From Loripinus fragilis (lineage: Eukaryota > Mollusca > Bivalvia > Lucinida > Lucinidae), in contig OZ026516.1 in assembly GCA_964019695.1 (NCBI GenBank), positions 96,348,368 to 96,412,367 on the forward strand: 64,000 nucleotides of DNA. Reading direction: 5' to 3'. The notes beneath the pieces are model-generated. The model made no database searches and was not told the origin of the DNA. It saw only the letters and a list, made by a program, of their open reading frames with translations. Within the stretch, counting starts at the first letter, position 1. Each line of letters begins with the position of its first letter. A program made the position numbers and the translations under genes. Below are positions 24,880 through 34,097 of this stretch, one piece after another.

Positions 24880-26987
24880 TTATTTTTTTTTAATTTTATT
24901 TTTTATCAATTATTTATTGAGCCGTGGCATGTGATTTCCAACAATGTGGCATTTTGACATGTGCAGACTTAGACGAGCCCGTGCTGCCGCCTTTTAAGCT
25001 TAGACAGTCAAATAGGCTGTTTGGGCAGTAGCTAAATATTCATAGAATATTCAAACGACTAGCAAAGGCTCTGATCAAACTGCGCGTATGCGCAGGCTGA
25101 TCTGAGGCTCTGCTCGTCGCACATACCACATTGTTAGAAATCTCATGTAGCGGATTTAAAGATATAATTCATAAGCATTTCCAAACCATTTGGGTTGCTT
25201 GATATCGCTTTACATGATTGTATCGATTCCTGATCTTTGCACCCTTACTTACTTTAATGACATCAAACAATGCGTACCCTATTGATTTGATGCATTCAGT
25301 GGCATCTCGCATATGCGTTTTCGTGTTTGATAATGTCCCACTTGATGGACACTTTGTATAAATGTTAAAACTGTTTTCCAATAATGCTTAAAGGACACAT
25401 GTGAAAATATGGTACAATAAGAATTAAGAAAAAGAAATGAAAGCATTGATGGGATTCGAACCTGCGCATAATGGAAAAATAAATGAATGTTCTGCTGCCA
25501 GCGACACTATCTTCTGAGCTATACAAGATGATATCAAACAGTTTTCAAAACTACACCTGACTGATGAATATGCCAGCCTACTGTTTTGATTTCAATGTTT
25601 ACAAACAAGCAAATGTAAACATGGTCATTAGATCTTGGCAGCACTATAGAAGGTTTTAAGGAGCGATATCGTTTCTATACCACCACGATAACGTATATCC
25701 ACGCACGGATCAATGAAATTTTCGTCTGGTTTGGCGGTGGGAGAGGGGGGGGGGGTCCAAGCCCGACTGACTGAAAAAAGTCTGAGGGTTTTTTTTGTAA
25801 GTCCTCAGCTTATTTTGCAGAGGGAGTCAAGTGATCATGGCTTTTTCAAAGAAAACTATCATTAAATTATAACTTTCCGATATTCCATGGAGAAGGGCGC
25901 TCTAACATTTCCAGGGGGTCCAACTTTTCCCAGGTGGAGGGGGTCCAATTGCATATTTCTATATAAACATATAGTATTTGTGATTTTCCAGGAGGCTGGG
26001 GTCCAGACCCCTGCCACCTCTTCTGGATCCGCGCATGGCATCGTTAACTGGGTTCGTCCACTCATCGTCTTGGCCAAAAGACTTAGCATGACACTAACTA
26101 CATTGATGCAAGTTCTGTGCGGCTGTGGTAAGCAACGACAGGGTCCTACTGTTTAATGATTGGAGATACGCTTGGGGTATCAAAAATGCCATGAGTAGGG
26201 TAGTGCACCGTGTATCAAAGGCGTTTTATGCAATGGGATCTTGTATTATTACTAACGTCGTATGCGAAAGGAGTCTCTACAATGTTGCTACCTGTAGCAC
26301 ATATAAAATACCGAATTACCCACATGCTTTATCCCATACTGTATGCGGCGATCACAAATGAACTGAATTGCTAGAAACGCTGTTTTGTATTAAAAAAGGC
26401 GTATCGGATTGCTGCCTATCAGGTATGATTTTATAGTAATTAGGTTGAATGGTTCACCGCATCAAGAAGTCTGCGAGTATTATATAAATACCCCCCCCCC
26501 CCCCCCCCCCCCCCCCCCGTTAAACATATGAACAAACTAGAGGATCTGAAGGTCCTGTAGCGCTTACCCGATCTCATTGATTAAATATAAATAGGTCAAG
26601 GTCAACATAGGCTTATTATTGAAACATATTTTGTTTTACTATATATGGGAGTGTTGTTTTTTTTTCATTTGGAATTATCACATATGCATTGTAGCACGTT
26701 GTGGCTCAATTTGCGCCTTTAAATTAAAAAAACTAGCTAAATATCTGATAACCAGCCAATTTCTGGCTTGCCATTGGGAATTTATGTGTCCAAAATGAGT
26801 ACACGTACGCTATGTAAGTCATTAGTTATGACTCGACAGGGCTCGCGAAATAGATGGGTAACCGGGTGCCACTTTGGCAGAGATATTTGTAGCTTATAGC
26901 ATGGCATCAGTGTTGTACAGCTCAAGTCGGATGAAAATCCCGAATTTACGTAGACCTCGAAGTCTCACAAATTACTGATATTGCTTT
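24880..26987. other. Interior of the outer element, left of the SINE
   Basis: This interval holds repeat fragments: a CTGCGCGTATGCGCAGGCTG patch near 25080, an R1 end near 25200, a tRNA-like A/B-box remnant on the minus strand at about 25440-25510, and a G-rich repeat at 25740-26040 that is related to 32630-32940. A poly(C) run is at about 26488-26518. No gene is seen. Confidence 0.55.
25740..26040. repeat. G-rich dispersed repeat
   Basis: It contains GGGGGTCCAAGCCCGACTG and ends near CTGGATCCGCGCATG. The inverted relative at about 32625-32940 starts TGCGCGGATCCAGGAATTT and contains GGGTCCATGCCCGACGG. The two are members of one interspersed family. Confidence 0.6.
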
Positions 26988-27068
26988 GGAGCGCAGTGCC
27001 TCAGTGGTAGAGTGCTTGACTCGAGACCGAGGGGCCGCGGATTCGATCATCACCGGCGTAACTGCGTT
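26988..27068 (+). mobile_element. tRNA-derived SINE, 5' part (split by the Polinton)
   Basis: The A-box-like AGTGCCTCAGTGGTAGAGTG (26995-27014) and the B-box-like GGATTCGATC (27039-27048) mark a tRNA-derived SINE head. The SINE body continues at 46498 on the far side of the Polinton; the last six bases here, TGCGTT, are duplicated there. Other copies are at 31412-31602 (minus) and 63090-63238. Confidence 0.8.
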
Positions 27069-27678
27069 AGTAGTAATGGGGGGCACTATGGGGTCATTTT
27101 TTTAAGCCTGAAAAGAACTTAGAATTTTTTCAGGCTAAAAAATGACCCCATAGATGCCGCCCCTGGTAGGCTTGAGTGACTAGCTGTGAATAACTTAGTT
27201 TATTTTAGGGGTATTTTGGTTGGGTCTATGATTGTGATTATGATAAGCTCCTGATCATATCCACTGGTTGGTTTGTGATTATGATAGTTTCCTGGGCTAC
27301 TGGGGAATAACTTAGTTTATTTTTGAGGACTATTCTGGTTTGGCCTGTGATTGTGATAGTTTCCTGGGCTATTGGGGAAATAACTTAGTCATTTTAAGGG
27401 GGATAAAGATTCTGCTGTGGTGATATATAAAATAACTTAGTTAATTTCAGCTTTGAAAATAACTTAGTAATTTTAAGGGTGATGAAGGCTCTTTTGTGGT
27501 GATATATAAAATAACTTAGTTAATTTCAGCTTTGAAGATAACTTAGTCATTTTAGGGGGTATAGTACGTGGTGATATATGGTGTGTGTGTCAAGGCTACT
27601 AAGTACCATGCGTCTTAAGAGTCTCTTGGTCAATCAAGACCTCAACTCCTAGAGGCATCACTCTGTAGCGTTAACTAG
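27069..27678 (+). repeat. Polinton left terminal inverted repeat (610 bp)
   Basis: It matches the right repeat from the tip to TGTAGCGTTAACTAG. It carries a 64-bp hairpin at 27088-27151 and seven copies of ATAACTTAG starting at 27190, 27307, 27380, 27432, 27459, 27511 and 27538. The extra length relative to the right repeat comes from internal duplication, including a 79-bp step between 27432 and 27511. Confidence 0.92.
27088..27151. repeat. Subterminal hairpin in left TIR
   Basis: ATGGGGTCATTTTTT and AAAAAATGACCCCAT bracket a second pairing of AGCCTGAAAA with TTTTTTCAGGCT. The same structure is at 46415-46478 in the right repeat, 19 bases from each tip. Confidence 0.85.
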
Positions 27679-27706
27679 GATATATTATTTAGCAAGTTTA
27701 GTGGTA

Positions 27707-27741
27707 TTCTTTCTAGGGAAGTGGTAGCCCTGAAAAGGGCT
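27707..27741 (-). terminator. Histone-type 3' end signal for the 27766-28161 gene
   Basis: On the minus strand AGCCCT-TTTC-AGGGCT (27741-27726) forms a six-bp stem with a four-base loop. It is followed by ACCAC, and eleven bases further by AGAAAGAA (27714-27707), which resembles a histone downstream element that pairs with U7 snRNA. The site lies 24 bases past the stop codon. There is no AATAAA in between. Confidence 0.8.
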
Positions 27742-27765
27742 GTTTGTTGATTGTCTAGGTGATTT

Positions 27766-28161
27766 TTAGCATTTCCTCTTAGTAATTCTAATTTTCTTAG
27801 TTGCTTTTCCAACTCCTATGTTTTGACTGGTGTCTTGATCATTTGTCGTAATGTCAAGTCTAATGGGAATCTGGATGGACGGCATGTCTAAAGGTTGCTG
27901 CTGTGCACGTTGCTGAGACAATTCATCTAAGTTCTTCACTCTAGATCTTAACTCATTTAGTTCTTTGAGTAAGACTTCAATGACTTGAGTCTTTGACTAT
28001 TGTTTTTGCAGCATCTGTTGAACAGGTTGAGGCATATACGCTGAGGGTGTTTGCGGCGTATAATACTGTTGTGTCGTATCGCTAGCAAATGTCTCATTCA
28101 CTGCTGATAGCAAAAGGTCAGGATTGTTGATCATATCATCTATTGTCAGTGATGGCTCCAT
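27766..28161 (-). pseudogene. Coiled-coil, Gln-rich Polinton left-arm protein, interrupted by an in-frame stop
   Basis: The frame is 131 codons with an in-frame TAG at codon 55 (27999-27997). The first part is acidic and Gln/Pro/Tyr-rich; after the stop, a predicted coiled coil (EVLLKELNELRSRVKNLDEL) is followed by a Gln-rich patch and a basic tail (KKIRITKRK). I do not recognise the family. Frame continuity across the stop, its own promoter and its own histone-like 3' end argue that this was a real gene. The ATG at 28161 lies downstream of a TATA box at 28203-28196. It is transcribed divergently from the 28417 gene. Confidence 0.7.
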
Positions 28162-28416
28162 GATTATGAATGGTGAAAGTGTAGTGTGCTCAAGCCTTTT
28201 ATACTTATCAAGCGGATTGACCTAGTTTAAAGTTCCCGCGTTTCAAGAAATCAAGTCAACTCTGATTGGGTGAAAATAAATGAACTGACCAATCAGTGTA
28301 TTGTTGCTCTCTCTAGCGTAGGAGTTCAATGTCGGTCAATCCCTTTGAAAACTATAAAAGCTCGTTTCAAATCTCAAATTCTTCATTCTGTTCTTGTGTT
28401 ACACAACAACAACAAA
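28162..28416. promoter_or_regulatory. Divergent promoter region for the two left-arm genes
   Basis: Plus strand: CCAAT at 28289, GTTGCTCTCTCTAGCGTAGG from 28303, GGTCAATCC at 28334-28342 and TATAAAAG at 28353-28360. Minus strand: CCAAT at 28269-28265, GGTCAATCC at 28222-28214 and TATAAAAG at 28203-28196. Spacing CCAAT to GGTCAATCC is 45 and 47 bases, and GGTCAATCC to TATA is 19 in both. The two promoters lie back to back. Confidence 0.8.
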
Positions 28417-28818
28417 ATGGCTTGCAATTTGGATTCGCGTTTGGAGGATTTGGAGGAGCAGGGCAAGGCTATGGTTGATGCTACTAGGAGGTTACTGGAG
28501 ACAGTGAATGCTGTGAAGGATACGGGTGAATTTCTATTACAAATGATTGAGAATCATCAAAAGATGTTGGAGATGAGTCGAAGGGTCGAAAATTTGATTA
28601 ATGATGCGAAAATGGAAGTGAAGGTGGAAACTATCAGTGACGAGGAGGAAGATTGGGGGGATAATTCTTCCCCCACACCTCAACCTTCTGAGGATTGGGA
28701 TGCGGAGGCAGACCATCCACCCTTCTACATCCCAGTGAAAAGAACTATAACTGTAGAGCAGTGGGCTGTGCGATGCCCTGCCTGTGGTGGCCGCCCCAGT
28801 AGATGCCCCTGCTCCTAA
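28417..28818 (+). CDS. Coiled-coil protein with acidic linker and Cys-rich tail (Polinton left arm)
   Basis: This intact frame encodes 133 residues. Residues 5-70 form a heptad-rich coiled coil (LEDLEEQGKAMVDATRRLLE, then RRVENLINDA). An acidic Ser/Pro linker follows (about 74-105), and the end is a compact Cys cluster CPACGGRPSRCPC that could bind zinc. I do not recognise the family. The ATG at 28417 follows a TATA box at 28353 by 57 bases, and the upstream frame lies in the promoter. The 3' end carries a canonical histone-type stem-loop at 28853. The layout recalls small multimeric DNA-binding or regulatory proteins, but that is inference. Confidence 0.8.
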   Translation: MACNLDSRLEDLEEQGKAMVDATRRLLETVNAVKDTGEFLLQMIENHQKMLEMSRRVENLINDAKMEVKVETISDEEEDWGDNSSPTPQPSEDWDAEADHPPFYIPVKRTITVEQWAVRCPACGGRPSRCPCS

Positions 28819-28852
28819 ATTTTTGCCTTTGTGGTAATATAACCACCAAACC

Positions 28853-28888
28853 GGCCCTTTTCAGGGCCACCCATTTCTTCAAGAAAGA
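28853..28888 (+). terminator. Histone mRNA-type 3' stem-loop plus downstream element
   Basis: GGCCCTTTTCAGGGCC (28853-28868) is a six-bp stem with TTTC loop, preceded by CAAACC and followed by ACCCA, matching the metazoan replication-dependent histone signal. Eleven bases on is CAAGAAAGA (28880-28888), identical to the classical sea-urchin histone downstream element. It lies 34 bases after the stop codon, and no AATAAA lies between. Confidence 0.9.
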
Positions 28889-29008
28889 ATAACTTAATAT
28901 GTTGCACTTAGTTTTGTATGTAAGGCTATGCCTAAGATATGTGTGATTGTAGTATTTCCTAACCATGTTCACAGTAATGGGGTGATTATGGCGTGATCTT
29001 TAAATGGA

Positions 29009-29080
29009 CCAATCAGATTAAAGTTGCTCTCTCTAGCGTAGGAGTAGAATATAGGTCAATCCACTTATCCAACTATATAA
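29009..29080 (+). promoter_or_regulatory. Promoter of the 29110 gene, paralogous to that of 28417
   Basis: CCAAT at 29009-29013, the block GTTGCTCTCTCTAGCGTAGG at 29023, GGTCAATCC at 29054-29062 and TATATAA at 29074-29080 occur at the same spacing as in the 28417 promoter (14, 45 and 65 bases from CCAAT, within one base). Sequence between the boxes differs, so the boxes look constrained. Confidence 0.85.
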
Positions 29081-29109
29081 CCCAACGTACTTTGTGCCTC
29101 TCTAAAAAA

Positions 29110-29289
29110 ATGAAGTTCTTTGAAAAATTCAGCTTGACTAAGTTGTGTGCTGCTTTGCAGCGAAAAGATTGGAAAGAGGTGGAGAGACAGCAAAATAAGT
29201 TGGGATTAGAGCAATTTCTTGCTCGTAGAGGGATTGGTTCCAGAAAACCTGTAGCCATTGTGCGACCTATTTTAAAATCTTCTAAGTAA
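29110..29289 (+). CDS. Small basic protein, 59 residues (Polinton left arm)
   Basis: This short intact frame encodes a Lys/Arg-rich protein with a likely helical start (MKFFEKFSLTKLCAALQRKD) and a basic C-terminal half ending IVRPILKSSK. I recognise no family. Support that it is real comes from its dedicated promoter (29009-29080), an ATG 30 bases past the TATA box, and a histone-type stem-loop 38 bases after the stop. The small basic character recalls a DNA-condensing or nucleic-acid-binding accessory protein; that is inference. Confidence 0.7.
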   Translation: MKFFEKFSLTKLCAALQRKDWKEVERQQNKLGLEQFLARRGIGSRKPVAIVRPILKSSK

Positions 29290-29327
29290 GAAATATTTTG
29301 TTACTTAGGAGACTTTAAAAAACAAAC

Positions 29328-29366
29328 AGTCCTTTTCAGGGCTACTCAATTAGTTTCGTTAAAGAA
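29328..29366 (+). terminator. Histone-type 3' stem-loop of the 29110 gene
   Basis: AGTCCTTTTCAGGGCT (29328-29343) folds as a six-bp stem with one G-U pair and a TTTC loop. It is preceded by ACAAAC and followed by ACTCA. A purine-rich AAAGAATAAC starts at 29361, matching the motif after the 28853 stem-loop. It is slightly less canonical than that one. Confidence 0.8.
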
Positions 29367-29477
29367 TAACCTCAAAATAAAAAACAAGCACAATTTCAAC
29401 ACCGTAATTTTATTTACAACTTACACTATCTTAAAAAACAGAACCGATCGTCACTATAAATCCTTAAAGTCCAGTCT

Positions 29478-30113
29478 TTATTGAATATGCACTATAGAGT
29501 CACTGTCTGGTTCATCACTAGAAATTGGTTTATCCCAGTTCTCCGCCACCATCTCTGTACAGGATCGAGGTGAGTGAGAGTCTGATTTACAAATGAAACA
29601 ATATGGCTTCTTCCCTGTCTTTGTACGGATGGCTGTCGAATGATTATCCAAACGTCTTCTCTTAGGACTGATATCAGATATATCTATTTCAGGAGCTTTT
29701 CGTTTCCTTGAAGGCTTCGCTGTAGATACTGAAGACTGTTGCTTCTCTGTAGATATAGAAGACTGTTGAGATGTAAAATCCTCTTCTCTCTTAGGACAAT
29801 TTGGAGCCCAATGATCTGCATGTCCACAGATAAAACATTGTCCATATGCAGGCTTCTTCTTATCGGTAGAGATCTGTTGTTCTCTTAATTTCTTAGCCTC
29901 TGGACAATCTCCAATCCAATGCCCCGTATCATGACAATGGTGACATTCTCCATAAGGTGGCCTCAACTTGTCTTGTTGTCTCAAACTATCTTCTAATGGT
30001 TGCATCAAAGCTTGTTCCTCTTGAGATAAAAGTTTCTTCAATGATACACAATGATAGTAGATGCTCTTCTTATCATAGACTTTAGCCATCCTTGGATCTC
30101 TACTGTTTGCCAT
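29478..30113 (-). CDS. Zinc-knuckle (three CCHC) nuclear-type protein
   Basis: This intact 211-residue frame has three CX2CX4HX4C knuckles: residues 57-70 (CHHCHDTGHWIGDC), 93-106 (CFICGHADHWAPNC) and 172-185 (CFICKSDSHSPRSC). Two basic clusters (SRKRK near 135, PKRRR near 150) look like nuclear localisation signals. The N-terminus is helical and basic. CCHC knuckles bind single-stranded nucleic acid, so a role in replication or RNA handling is reasonable but unproven. The start is the ATG at 30113, 53 bases after a TATA box (30174-30167). An AATAAA overlaps the stop and another lies at 29414-29409, so unlike its three left neighbours it uses ordinary polyadenylation. The Harbinger insertion begins just upstream of its TATA box. 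Confidence 0.85.
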   Translation of the reverse strand: MANSRDPRMAKVYDKKSIYYHCVSLKKLLSQEEQALMQPLEDSLRQQDKLRPPYGECHHCHDTGHWIGDCPEAKKLREQQISTDKKKPAYGQCFICGHADHWAPNCPKREEDFTSQQSSISTEKQQSSVSTAKPSRKRKAPEIDISDISPKRRRLDNHSTAIRTKTGKKPYCFICKSDSHSPRSCTEMVAENWDKPISSDEPDSDSIVHIQ

Positions 30114-30166
30114 CTTTACTCTTTGAAAGTCAGAAGTGAAATGATCCTCTCTCACTGGTGTCCAAC

Positions 30167-30174
30167 TATTTATA
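30167..30174 (-). promoter_or_regulatory. TATA box of the zinc-knuckle gene
   Basis: TATAAATA on the minus strand, 53 bases before the ATG at 30113. Six bases further upstream the sequence becomes Harbinger DNA, so any distal elements are now 3.9 kb away. Confidence 0.75.
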
Positions 30175-31411
30175 GTCCAGGACCCGGTTGTACGAAGCTC
30201 TATTAAATTTAATCATGGATTAAGCGTTAATCAATCATTTAAATCTTAACGATGGATTAACTAATTGATGTATTTTTAAATGTGTTGTACGAAGCCTCAT
30301 TAAACGGTTGATTAGTTAATTGACCTCTAATCGAGGGTTCGTAATTAATTTCAATAGAAAATCATAGAACCAGTCTCCCATAATTCAGCCATGTAAACAA
30401 AACGCCGCCATATTAGAAAAGAGAAATTCTCGAGTCAAAACTTACAAATCAACTTTAGGACGTAAAGAAAGAGGAGGAATCAAGCTGATCGGGATGGTCG
30501 ATTGTTACCCGGGGATCGTTACTCCTGTAACGTTCATTTCGCAATAAAAGGTTTATTTTCTATGAAACACAGTGAGAGTGTAAAGATATACAGATATCAC
30601 GGAAATGTAAGGCTACAACGCTCTATGATTGTTTTATTGACAGAGTCTGTCGAAATATCTGGTAAGCGTCGCCAATGACAATGTAAACAATGACGTCATT
30701 GTCTATGTCGCGCTCTTTTGTTGCTATTTTCATCACGCCAGTTTTATCTGACTCACTGGGGCACCTAGAACACTCCCCGGGGGGCGGGGGGGGGGGGGGG
30801 GGGTATCTGATATTTTCATATATACGTAGGCTCGGGTAAAATATTTTTTGGGTGCTTAAATTCGTGATATTTTTGGGGGTGAAAGTTAGATGCTGGGCGC
30901 GAGCCTACGCATGCAGAAAAAAATAGAGACCCCCCCCCCCCCCCCCCGGGAACACTGAGGCTTCGCAGAAATCAGGATTTGAAAAAGGCGAACCTGGCGA
31001 GATTAAAATCAAGAACATGAGCCCTTGGAGGCCCTGAACACCCAAAATAACGACACACTCCGGTCGAAAACGAAGACGACCAAATGACAGTTACCACCGA
31101 ATTCCGCATCCCTAACCAACCCCATGCCTCTCCTCAAAACTAGCTCTATGATATGAAAACGAAAAAAGAACGCAACCGTAACATCGGGGTTTCATTCGAA
31201 ATAGTTAAACAATAAGCCTAGAACAAAACGAACGTCAGATGCTACCCTTCAGTAAACAGTATTGGATCTATTCAGACGCAGCAAAAGTTGGAACTGAAAC
31301 GGCCCAAATCAGTTTTAAACTATAAAACAAAACGGAATACAAAACAAACACCCTGGAACATGATCAAACATGATCAGACTGACAAAATTCGGGACTGCGC
31401 CTGATTCACGG

Positions 31412-31602
31412 TGTTTGTTTTGTTTGTTTGATTTGATTCTTTACGTCCCAGTCAACAATCTTTCAGTTACATAGGGACGGGACTTCCTGGGCCGAACCAG
31501 TACTATGCTAGGATTAATGTGTCTTGCTCAATGACACGACGCAGTGACGCCGGTGAGGCTCGAAACCGTGGCCCTTTGGTCTCGAGTTTGCAGTGTTTGA
31601 AT
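31412..31602 (-). mobile_element. tRNA-derived SINE, near full length
   Basis: On the minus strand it reads from a degenerate tRNA head (CTCGAGACCAAAGGGCC, then TTTCGAGCC) through CACCGGCGTCACTGCG to a tail GGACGTAAAGAATCAAATCA followed by CAAA repeats. It is the same family as the copy split by the Polinton. Confidence 0.8.
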
Positions 31603-31881
31603 ACAAAATGCGGTCAAAGCAAATGCTTTGGAACCGGGCCTGGCAGGGTACGGGTCCAGACTTTTTGGCCAAACACACAGCTGCCACCCATTGGTATCCG
31701 AGCGAAAATAAGGGCATATACATGGGTGTCAGAAAAGTTTGGCCATTCAAATGCCAAAACTCAGAAAACGGGCCATTCATATACTTTCTTTATTAAAAAA
31801 GGGGGTTTATACCTGGTGGCGCTGAAAAGGGGGGGGGGGGGAATTGGGCGCATATCCGCACTATGTCTTACATAGGGAGTT

Positions 31882-31915
<34 letters not shown>

Positions 31916-31958
31916 AGAATGTCGTAAGGGGCGATCAAAAATTGTGCAAACAGTCGCC

Positions 31959-32187
31959 TTACAATGCCTCCTTAAAGTTAAGCAAGACTTATGTTAAGTA
32001 TTGATATTTCAACATGATATATTAAATGCTAAAAAATGCCTGGATCGATGTGGGTTATCATTGTGATCTTCAGAAAAAAAAAACTGTTTTGATTTTGATC
32101 AGTTTTAAACGTTACTTTTCGCATCCAGAAAAATCAATCTTAACGTAAGTCATCCTTAACTCTAAGGAGGCATTGTAATTCCGGGCC
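31959..32187. mobile_element. MITE related to the outer TIR element, left end truncated
   Basis: It starts at TTACAATGCCTCCTTAAAG and ends CTAAGGAGGCATTGTAATTC then CGGGCC, followed by CAG. It is a 230-bp internally deleted relative of the 24646-47417 element. Confidence 0.75.
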
Positions 32188-32624
32188 CAGATCTTGTAAT
32201 ATTGGCGCATAGAAGATCAAAGTAGGCGTAAGTGACTATACCGACGTGATATTTCTACAGATGTTAACTCAAAAATATCAGCATTTGATACATGTATATG
32301 GCAATCTTTTAATGTTTAGTCGGTATGTGAAATTACAGGACTTGTCACAGAAGTAAAGATGTCTCTTCCTGACATACAGCTGCATCTGAGCCGATCTTTC
32401 TGTTGGCATGCTGGTCTGAGTTACGGTACAAGAAACTCACCACAGATGAAGACAAGTAACATGAATTTAACATTGCTAACAACCGTTACAAACAGTAAGG
32501 CGACGAAGTGATGGGATGCGGAGGAGGGGACTAATTATTACTCCCTGCGCTTCTCGCATACCTGCAAACCCTCCCACGCGTTACTAACACATGTAACTTA
32601 ATCGACACCAAACTTGTTGGTTAC

Positions 32625-32940
32625 AAAATCATGCGCGGATCCAGGAATTTTTTTAGGGGGGGGGGGGGGTCCATGCCCGACGGCCAGAAATGGACAACGT
32701 ATTTTTTTTATTACTATTATTTTGTCCTCAACTTATTTTGTAGTTTATAGAGGGGGTCCAATGGTTTTATTACAGAGAAAACTATACTTTTCCAAGGATC
32801 CAGAAGGGGTCTAACATTTTCCAAGGGGGGGGGTGGTCCAACTTTTTCTTGGGGGGTCCTAATCGTAATATCTAAAGAAACCCATATAAAGTGATTTTCC
32901 AAGGGGGGGGGGTCCAGATCCCCTTTCCATGCAAAATTGC
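32625..32940. repeat. G-rich dispersed repeat, inverted relative of 25740-26040
   Basis: It shares CGCGGATCCAGGAAT, GGGTCCATGCCCGACGG and repeated GGGGGTCC blocks with the copy at 25740. Reading frames here are low-complexity and are not treated as genes. Confidence 0.6.
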
Positions 32941-33548
32941 AATTTAGGTCTGTTTTGAGCGGCGCCCATCCCCTTAGTTCAACACACAGAGCTTGGGGTA
33001 TTATACAAGATCAGGACGGAGATGCGGATTGCACTTTTATACAGAGGAGGCAGGTGCCCACATTCAAAGGGGCAAATGTCCATCCCCTCATATAAGTTAG
33101 ATGCGATTTTTTTTATTTAGGGGACAAACAAACCTTGCCATGAGGCATATGTTCGCATATTCGATGAAAAAAGTATTTTAGTTAGGGATTAAAGCAATGG
33201 GAAGGGTTTTAATCTGACATACATGTACATGGGCATTATGATTCACATATCAGAGTTATTGCTACTGGCTGCTTAACAGGAAATGACTCGTATAAGCTTT
33301 TAAACCAATGACATTATGAAGCACCCTCTCCTCCCCCCCCCCCCCCCCCCCTCTACACCGTCACTCATGACAGAATATTTCCGCCGGCGTAAAATGTGGC
33401 ATCTTCCAAAATATTGTCCAAATGGGAATAACATTTTTCATGAAAATTTTAAACGATATGTGTATACGTAGGATATGTGTATAAAGAAGTAACATAGCAG
33501 TAAAACAATGCTCTACTTTAAACTGATGTGCCACCCGCACTTTGCAAC

Positions 33549-33818
33549 TTAGCTGGGTAGTTCCATGACGTCACTGCGGTCACTAAGTAGAACGACTTTC
33601 GTTTTGGCAGAAGAAAGATGACATTTCACAATGAATGTTTGATGAAAAACAATGTTTTGGGGATTCACTCGGAGTTCCGCACTGATGGGATTTGATCTCT
33701 GTGTACTATGGCAGGTAGTTTCTTTGATCAATCTTAAGATGAAAAGTATGTTGGCCTTTGATAAGCGGTATCTCCGGCGCAATTCCACGTCGGTCATCTC
33801 TACATGTCTACATGCCAT
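33549..33818 (-). pseudogene. Harbinger (HARBI1-like) transposase N-terminal remnant
   Basis: About 60 residues match the start of HARBI1-type nucleases/transposases: DVELRRRYRLSKANILFI, then a helix, then RSNPISAELRV. The DDE catalytic part is missing and the frame drifts into unrelated residues after VNPQNIVF. Its presence supports classing the surrounding 3.9-kb element as Harbinger. Confidence 0.65.
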
Positions 33819-34097
33819 GGTTTGCTCTTTCTCTCACGTTTGTTTTCATTTCTTTGCCTTCCTGAATGGACAAACGCTATGTTTGCCGCCATTTTGTTTA
33901 TGGCTAATGACTGATTAAATCGTTTAATTCACCTCCTAGACGTCGATTAAATTTGATTGAGGAATCGGGGTTAAATCAAGGGTTTAATCCATGATTAAAA
34001 GATAATTGAGCTTCGTACAACGCGATTTAATAAGGCGCTAATTAATCGAGGTTTTAATCCATGATTAAAAGATAATTGAGCTTCGTACAACCGGGTC

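Noticed and set aside
25440..25510. Possible tRNA gene on the minus strand
   Set aside because: A-box-like and B-box-like pieces are present, but the T-stem and acceptor stem do not pair. Better read as a SINE head remnant.
26488..26518. Long C or G homopolymers (also near 22389, 30785, 30930, 31885, 33330, 48722)
   Set aside because: Probably real low-complexity tracts or length errors of long-read assembly. No biological claim is made.
26988..27068. Possible tRNA gene
   Set aside because: The sequence continues as a SINE body found in three other places, and the stems are degenerate.
28270..28416. N-terminal extension of the coiled-coil gene upstream of ATG 28417
   Set aside because: The open frame has no ATG there and runs through the CCAAT, GGTCAATCC and TATA boxes.
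31514..31875. Overlapping frames of 88-118 codons
   Set aside because: They fall on a SINE and G-rich repeat inside the Harbinger element and lack any family signature.
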